Source of the DNA: Daucus carota subsp. sativus
Lineage: Eukaryota > Streptophyta > Magnoliopsida > Apiales > Apiaceae
DNA: 64,000 nt
Assembly (NCBI RefSeq): GCF_001625215.2
Contig: NC_030383.2
Coordinates: 59,696,949-59,760,948, forward strand
Reading direction: 5' to 3'
In this document: positions 50,201-62,400 of the stretch, piece by piece
How the letters are laid out: every line of letters begins with the position of its first letter
Numbering within the stretch: position 1 is the first letter of the stretch
Notes under the pieces: model-generated
What the model was told of the DNA's origin: nothing
Seen by the model: the letters and a program-made list of their open reading frames with translations, nothing else
Database searches by the model: none
Program-made: the position numbers and the translations under genes

Positions 50201-53200
50201 TCTAACTTGTTTCCTAAATAAGCTCAAATATGTTACATATCTAACTCTTCTCATAATATCCACTATGCTGCATCTCAAACCGCTAAATCAGACATAACTT
50301 TTCCTATTTTAATATAAATATACATGCAAGAAACAGATAATATGATTTTGTTATAGTAAGTTACAGAAATGAGTAAGCCAAACTACCAAAATAAGAACAT
50401 TTCGGACAGACCTGATTCTTTAGTGAGTGTACGAACTTGCACCAAGATACATGAGACAGCTGTGACTGTACATATTGCTGCAATGTTGTTACAAAATGAT
50501 TAACTTGCTGCCTGAAACACGATACCCGTCATAAAAATTGTAAGCAAGTTGAACATGAACATTTTATAAAGATATAATAGTAAATTCTGTAATAAGAGGG
50601 CTCAAACATTTTAAAGTAATAATGGCCTATCAAGTAAAAATAACAAACTCCCAGTAATTAATCTGTACATTCCATAGACTTCACTTAAAATACAATTTTT
50701 TACATCTTTGTTCACTAAATTTGACATACAAGCACCTTTTATACCAACTACTTATCTTTTACATACAATAAACTCCCGCGAGAATTCAGCAAAAAACAAA
50801 AAAAAAAAAAAAAAACCACGAGCAGGAAACAATTAAGTTAGTTCTTAAGTATATTACTACCTCTGTCCCATACATGTATTCCTATATGTTTAAAGAATAA
50901 TACTTGTCCATAATAATTTTGGAATTTTCTTTGTTTGTATAAAATATTGATTACTAAACTTTTGTACAAAAAAGATAAGAAAATTCTAATAATATGATCT
51001 GCAAGTATATTTTTATGTCACAAAATGAAAGTCAACGTTGACAAGAATAATGGCACAGAGGGAGTATATCATGATTCAGATATAAGTTCTGGAGGAAGCT
51101 GTGGGGTTTAAATTTGCCTGGAAAGGTTATAAATCTAATGTGGAGAGCATGCCGAAACTGCCTGCCTACGGCCAGTGCTTTGGCAAGAAAAAATGTTAAT
51201 GTGCATTTAAATTGTACATGGTGTCAGGCGGAGGTGGAAAATGATTTGCATGTTTTATTTCAGTGCAACTTTGCTCGAGAAGTATGGGAGAGTGCTGGTC
51301 TCAGTAGCTTGGTGAAAGTAGAGCCAACTGATACGGTGTTGATAGTCATGCAAAGGGTGTTTCAAACAGGACGAAATGATCAAGTCTCGATGATAGTGTT
51401 GCTTTGCTGGAATCTGTGGCAGAGAAGAAATACATGGGTGTGGCAGCATGTAAATATGTCATCATTTGGAGTGAAATCTAAGGCATACAATATGCTTCTA
51501 GAGTGGAAACGAGCGAGGGAGAAACATGTCGAAAGAAGTGCACAGCATGGTACGGGTGACCGACGGTGGTGCAAACCACCTGCAGGGTGAATAAAAATTA
51601 ATACAGATGCAGCCTGCTCGAGTGACTTAAACAGGGTGGGTGTAGGATGTATTATTCGGGATGAAAGGGGAAAGTTTCTACGAGCAAGAAGCAACGTAGT
51701 ACAAGGAAGGTTACAGCCAAGGGAAGCAGAGGCTTTAAGCTTGAAGGAGGCTTTATCATGGACAAAAAATTGGAGGCAAAGCAAGTGTATCTTTGAATGT
51801 GACTCAAAGCTTCTGGTAGATGCAGTAAACGGAGAAGGTGGGAACTCTTATTTTCATGCGATAGTAGAGGATTGTATCGATATCCTTAAACACTTTGATG
51901 AAGTGTTAGTTTTATTTGTGTATAGATCTGCGAATATGATAGCTCATAATTTGGCGAGGGCTGCATATTCTATGTCAGGTCTCAAGGAGTGGTTATATAC
52001 TGCCCCGGATTTTATCTTATGTAATCTGGAATTTGAAGAATGCTAAAGCAAGTTCGATTTTTTCAAAAAAAAAAAAAAATATGTGTCTGACCAGCAAAAA
52101 AAAAAAGGGTTTTATCAAAGTGGCCATCATTCTCGTTAAAATATCTCACCTAGCTACCCGATTTCCACAGAGTCATTTTAAACACTTAAATCACTACAAA
52201 TATCACTAGGTCAATATTAAGAAGTACATTGACAAAAAACGTCACCGAATCCTAGTCACAAGATGATATGTAATACATGTGGCCCATATGATAAAAAGTA
52301 TACATGCACAAGGACATATATATTTAATCTTCTCCCAACACCTTCAACCTTAATTTGTCCTCTTACTTGATTTTTAGTGATCAAACCAAAACTAGGAATT
52401 GCCTATGTCTAAAACTAATAATCTATTAGGGGAAAAAATCCTCAATTCTGTTAACTAAAATTCAAAATTTAACAGAGTGATACTCCCTCCGTCCCACAAT
52501 ACAAGTCTCTTTTGGAAGAAATTTGTTTCTCATAATACTTGTCTACTTTTAGTTTCCGATGCAAATATATTGACATTATTCCAAAATTACCCTTCTTCAA
52601 AGTTGTATAACAATTAATCAGGATTGAATAAGAGTCTATATTCATACATTTATTAGGGGTACAAATGAGAAAATATTATCTAATTAATGTTTCCTTAATA
52701 TGCGTAATTTTTTCAAAAGAGACTTGTATTGTGGGATGGAGGGAGTATATAATAGTGATTTGAGTACTCACCTCAGTTTCATAAAAATATTAAAAACTGA
52801 AACTTCTGATTCATGTGATCCAGAACCACCCTTCTGATTAATTGTGTGCATATGCTCCTGCTAATCAAAAATAAATAACATACTTAGCATCTAACATGGA
52901 CTAGGGGCGCTTTTCTATATGAATTAACTTCAACTAGTGCAAGTATTATAAAACCACGCCATATACTTGGAATATATTTAAAAGATTGATGGATGTATAT
53001 AAAACTTCTACTGTACTAAACCTTCAAAAATACCGCACTGCTAATTAAGATATTTGTAATACATTTTCCTATTCTGTCAATATTTCTCACACATTTTCCT
53101 TCTATATATGCACACATCTGATTCAATAAATGCAAAATTCTCAATTGCTTTGAGTTCAGAAGATTTATACCGCATTTGATAAATTAGTGGTCTCAATATG

Positions 53201-53420
53201 TCTTCATGAAAACATGTAGGGGTAAGCAAAAAAAAAGCTGAAACCAAAATAATAAGCGAAAAAACCAGAAAAAAACAAACCGCAAAAGAGAACCCGAAAA
53301 AACCAAAAAGTTTAGTATTTAAATTAACTGAACCGCTATAAAAAGCTAGTGTTCATATATAATATATAATATGTTTACTACTTTTATAAAAACTAATATG
53401 AATTTGAATATTAATTATTT

Positions 53421-53457
<37 letters not shown>

Positions 53458-56400
53458 TAATATTAGTGATATAAGATAAGATAAGATAATAACTTAAACA
53501 ATATAAAATATGGATCATATTAATTTTAAATAATAGGATGAACTTTATAGCATTTTTCTCATCTCTATTTGTGGTAATTTAAATTTTCTTTAAATAATTT
53601 CTGAACAACCATTTCTTGTGTTGTAAATTATAGATTCATGATTTCAACTTTAGAATCTTTATTTTATGTTTGGAATCACATAAGAAATACATCGATCTAA
53701 TAAAGAAAATAGTACTTATGATAAAGAAAAGAATAGTACAAAATTCCAAAAAACTCTGAAACCGATGAACACTTAACTGAAACAGCAAAACTTTGGCAAT
53801 GGTTATTGACAATACTGATCCGAACCGAGTGTAATGGTTTGGTAATGGTTAATATGAAAACCTGCTCCAAACCACTCCATGCACACAAATGAATTATTAA
53901 AGAACAATGGTAAAATTATGAAGATAGACATTCACAGTTTTGGTTATTTTGATAATCCTAGTTATTCTACCCTCGTGCAAGACGGATAGGAACAAACATA
54001 ACAAGGATACAAAGAGTATACATAAAACACATGGAAACACATAAAACTGTGCAGGCACAGGAAACAAATCATTCCCCTAGAAGACTCGTGCACTAAAAAG
54101 TAAATGCTTCTCTTCAAAATTTAAAATAATATAAAAGGCCTAAAAATAAGACAAAAGAACTGGTACAAAAAACTGGAACCCACAATTAGGAGATAATATG
54201 CTGTAGAGTGAAGACTAAAGCAAACATTCCCACTAGAACAACTAAAATGCGGCCATCTATTACTCTAGCGGTTTTGTCATTGTATCAAAATCTTAACATT
54301 GATTTGTTATAAAAGTTTCAAAAAGCAAAGTCGTACAAGGAGTATAGTTGTTTCCGCGGAATATTACCTTCAGAGAGTACCAAGCCTCAGCTAATGAAGA
54401 ATGTGCCAGCTTTACTTGCATCAGAAAACTAAATATCTCAGCATATATTTCTAAAGCACCGGATGTCAAAATGATATTGACTGGCCAATCTACTCTGTAA
54501 CCCAAACCTAAGTAATTGAACGACTGTATTCCACCTGCACAAGTCAATGGCGAAGAGCTTACATTAAAAATAAATGAAATTTTTTAGAAAAGAATATCAA
54601 ACCCATTCGGTGCGTAATTAAAAGAGCATAAATAGTGCAAGGGATAATAAAGACAATATATTATACACACACACACACACACACACACACAGATATATAT
54701 ATATATATATATATATTATTTTTGTATATTTTACTAATTACTGTGTACCAGCTGGAGATGCAGAAAGCGACATGTTTTTCTCCTTTTTTATGTACAAGTA
54801 TATCCGATCTCTATAATGGTCTCTCTCACATGAAGACCTCTGGATAGACAACTCAAGTAATCCCTGGATTTCTGATATTCTCTTATCTGCCTCTGTAGCA
54901 TAACATTTCTGGTTTTTAAGAAACAATGGAGAGCAATTAGAGAAAAAATTTGATCAGAAAAAAAAAAGGTTGAATGAAGTCCAGGTATATAGACTTACAT
55001 GTTGCCAAAGAGACATTATAAACAAATCTGCCCAGTCGGCTAATTCCATAAAATGATATCTACGCAGAGCCAATAATTGTCCGTGCAAATTGAATCCTTC
55101 TTCAAGAACTTTGATTGTCAGCTTGCTCACATATCGATATCTAGCAAAGTTTAGGACACAAACAATATTGATGTACTGCTTTGGAATATTAAATCACAAG
55201 ACTGATATATCATTCGGCTATGTTCAAAAGAGAAGGCAAAAGATATACATTCTTTCAACAATTGAATGTTAAGCAAAGATTGTACAGCTTTGGCAGTATA
55301 ACTAGTGTTTGTGAACTCCAATATGGCAGACTAAAAGATAGGCAATTTGGGATATTAAGATAAACACCTATCCAATTCGGGCATTGATTTAATCAATAGC
55401 AAGATAAAATAAAAGGTCTGCAATTCTATCAACAATCTACAAAAACCGAATAGCACCACAGCACAATATATGTTCAATAGGAAAAGGTGAAGGATCATCT
55501 TTTGAGCCAAAATGTGACGTGGGCATTAGTGTAAATGTGTAATATTCATGATATGTAACCAGGACAACGCCTATCTTACTTCAGGCATGGCCTGACAAGC
55601 AACTGTCAGAAATGTAGCTAGGTATCCTAGCAATTTGGTTCTCTTCCTTGAAGCTCTACCTAAATGAAGTAGAGAAACATTTTCCTTTTCAGAATTATAT
55701 CACCCAAGGTGTATTTAACTCCAACGCTAACTATTAACTCTCCCAATTCTCAGAATTCAAGTCAAGTGTAAACTATCATACTTCTCAGAAAATTAACCAG
55801 TAAAAAATTTCAAGCTACAAATAGGGACCAATATAAGCTAAAATACAGACAAACACACACACACTTCACATCCAGCTATATTGTCATCTGGCAAGAAAAG
55901 ATTTTAATTAGTCAGTACTCATGTCGTATTACACAACATCAGCCTGGTGAATTAAAAACAAAGTGCTGAATAAGTATACTGCACCAAGATAAGGATACTG
56001 CAGTAAGATCTCCTCCAGGAGGCATTTCTCAATGACAAAATCCAATGGTATATCAAGCATTCCTGTCAAATCAGTGGCAAATTCTCTGCCCGTTTTATTA
56101 TCAATGCTTTGGGAACTACTAAGCAGACTCTGCCAACCACTCCCACCAGTTGCAGTTGTTTGTGAAACATTTTCCTGAGCATCTGCTGTCCATTGTAGAG
56201 AGGGGTCCATTCCAGATGATTTAGTTTTGCTATCTAGAAATGCACCACCTTTCCGGCCTTCTTTCTCATATACATCAGTTGTGCTACAGACGGCAGGAGA
56301 AACAGGATCAATAAAATTTAAAAGTTTTTGTCCCATTTGATGTCTCGGACTGCCATGTGACTTCGCTAGAGGTAGGCTGAAAGGGTTTTTTACAGATGTA

Positions 56401-59400
56401 AAGTCGAAGGATGATACATCTCTATCAGATTCTGTAGAGCCCTTTCCTTCAGGCATGCAAGTCTGGTAAGTTAAATAATGCCTGGTCACTATTGGGTTTG
56501 CACAAAAAAACTTTGAATTATACTTAACTTTCCATGATTCAGAGCTAGACAAATCTGGTAACGAATAAGTTCCAATTAAATGTTGACCCTTAGTTATGTT
56601 CTCCTCTGAGTCATATCTAGATAACATCACACTGCAATTTAATCTGACTTCATCTGTTTCTAGAATTTTACTCCTGTTCTGTTCCACCCCACTACAAGGC
56701 ATATGTGTCATTCTTTTATCTTTATTTTCTTCACAAACAACCTTAGATATATTTGGAGGGCTGCCTGATGGAAAGCTCATATCATGTTGCCTTTCAGAAT
56801 CATGAGTTCCAGATATCAAAGGAAAACTCAAAGCTTTTAAATTAAAATGCAAATGTTTGTCATTGTTTGTCATGTCATATTGACGATGTAGAAAGTACAT
56901 GTTTGTGTCATTCAGTTTATAAGTTTCCTGGTCAGTTTCCACACTGCCTGACAGTTCATCTCTAGAAAGTGTCTGCGGTGCAATACTGGATGAAAAACAT
57001 AATGCAGATAGATATTTTTCCTCGAGATTGACAAAATTATCGGGAGTCTCAACCAACTGATCAGACTGATCTTGCTCTTCAGAGCTAGCAACAGATGAAC
57101 AATCGGAAAAGTCCAAGGGAACCTGCACGTAAGAATCCTCATCTACCATGCTAGATGCCTCAGTATCTAGAGCACTCACTTTCCTGAAGAGTAAAAATGA
57201 TGACAATTCAATCACATTAAAAGCAATAGCGACAAATAGAAAGTTTCCAATACAATATTGAAATTTCATTGATCATTTCTGATTTTAGTAAACTTATTTA
57301 TATTTACTGTTTGATGTGCACCCATGCTGCTATAAAGAAAGTAAAAGCGAACACAGCCCAAGATGAGAGGGAGGGAGGGAGGGAGGGAGGGAGGGAGAGG
57401 GAGAGGGAGAGGGAGAGCGAGAGAGAGAGAGAGCATACAAGGTTTGTTTATTTACAGTGTTTGAATTTATCACACTATCCTCATTCAATAGAGATGATAC
57501 TGGAGTGTTTTGATTTGTTCCCCCGATATTAACTGATATAGCCGGAATTCTGCATTGAACAACCTGCAAAATCCATACCTTTTTTTAGAAAGATGAAAAA
57601 ATAGCTACAGCACCAGTATTTACTTGCAAATATTTAAATACAATAACCTAGCAAAGTAAAAAGCTGGCTTAGTTTGACTTCTCTACTCAAATTAACCAAA
57701 CTTAAAACAGAAGATAAAATTTGTGTTCAAAAACATCATCATACTAAGCATCTAAGCCTGAAGAAATCAGTCAATCACTCTATCAATCGAAAAAAATTAA
57801 GATCCAACCTCATGTACCCTTCCTTTCAAGGCAATATATGCTAACTACCGACTTCAACCAACCTAACTTCTACTTTCCGAAATTTTAATTAAGTTTTCTA
57901 TTTTTTTGGAGGATAATTAAAAATCAGTAATGTGAATATTCTTTCCTTCATACAAGGTACAATTATAGCTAGTATTTATATTAGCTGAGTTCTTGTAACA
58001 AGTCGTACTAATCCTATTTGAGAAGCTGGTGGTGGGAAGAGACTAAAGAGTTTGGGAAGCTAGTCCAAGTCACAGATTATGAGCTATAGATTTGTTGGCA
58101 GGTAATATGTTCTGCCTTTTTATGTGGACTAATTAATCATCATTTACTTACTAAGCTGACAATGTGCATGACGACTAAACAGCAGATGGTTACTCATTAT
58201 GTAATGTGTACTCTAAATAGGACTAAGGAGAAAATGATTTGAAAACACTCTCACAGCAGAGTTACCAACTGTATGCCTAGTCTCAAATACATCTGTTCTC
58301 GTGAATGCTACCCTCGGGCTACTTCATTATGAATTCTTTTGAGATGGTGAAAAGGGTTCTTGTGTTCTCTTGAATTACAAATTAATTCATAAATAGGTTA
58401 CCGCAATTTAGAGGAGCCTATAATAATAGCAAAAAGTAGACTACTAGTTTCATTCAAATTTTATGTCACAATACCCACTTGGCAACAGCTTTGAGAGGAA
58501 CCGTGCTGTGCAGAAAAATCTCTTTAAGAAAAGAGTGTCAAAAAAAACCGTGAAATGACAAGATGATCAACACCGGCAATTTCTACAAAGCAATTTTCAA
58601 TTATAGACAATAATTTGTGAGCTATATCATACAACGGTGTATATTATTACAACATTCGTACAAGAAACAAACTTTATTAATTTTGCTAAAAGTGTGATCA
58701 GTTAAAGTACCAGTACACATTTTAAATAGAGAGCTAACAAACATGATGTTTATGAATAAGGTAGCATACAGAATCATGTTGTGCATTACATAAGTTGTAA
58801 GAAGCATAACAGATAGTAACTTGAACCACAAGAACTTGTCAAGGGAAAAAAATTGCTCTCTTTCGGCCCGCACATAAATGCTAGAAGTAACTAGCCTAGA
58901 ATAGGATAAAATACCAAATTGGTTACTGGAGTGAAGACCAGATATCACTTTGTTCACCGATCAACTTTGACAAGTTTCAAATTAAAAAAGGGCTTGGCTG
59001 ACCTGTGCCCTCTAGCCAGGGGCGGACCGCCGTTAGGGCTCCGGTGGGCTCAAGCCCGGTCGATGTGTGCAGTTTGAAAAATTCTACCACTACTTTTATG
59101 TTTCAGTTTAAGATTAGCCCGGGCAAGTTTTGAGGGAAATTAACTCCACCGTAGTTTTGATATGCTTACAGAACAGAATCTTATATATATTATGAGTGAC
59201 AGTAAGCCGGTTTGTGTAGCTTATATCTTTAAAAGAAAAATATAATATTTAATATTAGTTATGTTATTAAAATACTTTATTTTACTTTTTAATTTTAATA
59301 GTATATTTCTAAATAAGTCTCCTCATTTTATGTTGATGTTATAATGTTTTTCGTTCCTTAATAACTTCCTGCAATTTATATTAATTTCTATGTACTTTTT

Positions 59401-62400
59401 ATGTTTTTGAATCTTGTTTAATCATCAAAAGCCAGCCGACTAAGGATATTATATTCATAAAATATTTAATTTAAAGGAAAATGTTTTCACCTCTTAAAAA
59501 ATGGATAATTTTAAATATTTCTTTCCTAAACTATATTATATTAATTTAATTATGAATATTAAGAAGAAATAAAAATGTTTTCAAATTAATTTTCTATTTC
59601 TTAGAAATGAACTGGAAAAAAAAATTTCATTGACCATACTACTAAAAAATTGTAAGTTAAAGACGTGATCGTACAAACTGGAAATCGGAACTAATTGATT
59701 GGCCTACCGATTCAGGATTTATCAAAGATTTTTAGTCAAATCGAAGCGTGAAAAATAAATTAATAAAATATTGTTTTAAAAATTTATCAGCAAATTTTTT
59801 TAATAATAAAAAATATTTGAAACACTGAACTTAAAGACTTCAAACAGAATATTTTAGTTTTACTGGGACAATGGACATGAAACTTGGTATCAACATGTTA
59901 TGGTGACAGTAGGGAAAGATTAACCCGGGCATATGAAAATTTCTGGGTCCGCCCCTGCCTCTGGCACAAGTTCAGAGCATTTATTTTATCTAGTTTTCTG
60001 TAGATAATGCACTGTTACCGTAGACAATGCATTAATTACTAACAAGAGAATTCAAATGTTAAATTTTATCAAGTAAATTTGATATTTTATTTACTCATGT
60101 ATTGTATTATAATTCTAATCATTATATTTTTTTAATAACATTAAAATAATAATAAAAACATAAATTTATTATTAAATATCAAATTGATTGATTTTAGTTA
60201 GAAGGCTGATTTTAATTAGAAAATTAGTGTGCATGCAGGGGGCATCGTTACTATTTGTGGGGTGAAGTCAATTAAAACTTATCATCTAAAATTTGACAAA
60301 ATATTTATTCTATGTTCTATGAATTTTTTTTAAATAAGATTATATTTTATTATAAATATAGAATTTTAAAAGATAAATCAAAAGTAAATATATAGTTAGT
60401 ACTCCCTCCGTCACATTTCAATTGTCACATTTGGTTTCATGCCGGTCAAATTGACTAAAGTTTGACTGAAATTAATTAATATTTTATTAATTGATAAAAT
60501 TAAAAAAAATATGTCATCGGAAATAACTTTTAATCTACTTTAAGATGTAATTTTCAATTTTTTAAAACAATGAAAGAGTGATTCATAATCTTTGGTCAAA
60601 ATTTAGTCAATTTGACCAACAAAAATAGAAATGTGACAACTAAAATGAGACGGAGGGAGTATTTAATAAAATTTTGACTAGTTTTATATACATACACTGA
60701 TACTCATGTAAATTAAAGGGTACTTAATGAATGTAATTATGACTTATCTTGTGCCCCAAAATTGGGGCACAAGTTAGCCATTCCGATTAAAAAATATGAA
60801 TAAAACTATATCTAAAAAATTATTAAAACTTAAACCTAGAAAAATAACGGACAATCAAAATATAAATTAAGTTTTGTTCCCAGATGGCATCCTGATTCGT
60901 GCAAAAAAAACAAGAGTTTTGCTAGTTTTGATATTTTTAAAATTAAATCAAAGGAAAAAAATTATAAAATTAAAAACAAATACTAAATACATAATTTGAA
61001 ATCTATAATATCATCTCGGACACTAGAATTCACAAAATTTTCATTTGGTTGTGGTAGCATGCCAAAAAAAGGTGAAAAACTCAATAAAAAACTATTTTTA
61101 CTTCCCAAACACATATTTCAACATATCTGATTGACAAATATTGCGACTTTAATAATTCAAATGATACCCCATTAAGATTGATAAGTAAAGTGATACCTAG
61201 TTTCACTTCAGTGACCAATTTGATATTTAACCCGCCTAGAATAAGTGGCCTTAAAGTGACTGTCCATTACAGCTAGGGGTGTAAATAAACCAAACTATTC
61301 GTGAGCTACTCGAGCTCGGCTCGTAAAATATTCGAATTTGATTCGGTAATAATCGAGCCGAGCTCGAGCTATTTGGATGTTTTACCGAGCCGAGCTCGAG
61401 CTTCAAATTACTCGGCTCGTAAGGTTCGCGAGCCATATCGAGCCTCTATTATTTTTTATTTTTATTTTTATAAATATATTTTTACAAATATATTTAATAT
61501 TTTATTTATAATTTATATATTTAATCGAATCGAGCTCAAGTCGAACCGATCATATTTCGAGTTTTTGTCAATATTTGGTGACTCAATTCGAGCTTTCGAG
61601 CCAAACTCGAGCCTATCGAACTGTTTACGAGCCGAGCTTCGAACTTGAAATTAAAGGCTCGGTCGAACTCGAACTCAAGCTCGAGCCCCGAACTTTTCAG
61701 TTGAGCTCGAGCCGAGCCTGGTAGTGTTCGACTCGGCTCGATTACACCCCTAATTACAGCCCGAGAAGGGAGAAGCAAAAGACTAACCTGTTGATAACTA
61801 AGATCTAATTTCACTGAAAGCCTTTGCAGTTTTTCCATCATCTGGTTGTAGCAATTGTTCCTTGAAAGTACCAAAGATTCTAAGTCTCCTTTTTTGAAAG
61901 TCAGTGGAGATGAATCAGACAAAATATCGCTTGAGAAACCCCTCAAAAAGGGTAGAAAATCCTCGTATACATTGTCCCATGCACCAACAGTATTAGACAA
62001 CTCGAGCACTTTCATCAGTACCTGAAGTTGCTGACCAGCTCTATACAGTGGAACCAATATATCTTTTAGAAAACAAGGAACAGCAACGCCTTGTTCCTGG
62101 AGGTGAGTATTTTAGGTAGTAACATCAGTATCTAAAGGATGAAGAATAGCGCCACCCATAATTTCCCTAAATTGAAAGCAGCGTAATTTGTTTGGAAATA
62201 TTACCCTGATGGTGGCTAAGGCAAAGTCAGCAGAGACTCCAGTGCTGCTCACTTCAAAATGCGACAGATTTTCAGGATATTCCACTACGAACTCATTATA
62301 AGGATCACTAAATTTAGCTTCATATATCCATGATCGAATGAACTCAGAGTATGGTTCAAATGATCGAACAAAAAGAAATTTGAGCACGCCGCTATGCACT

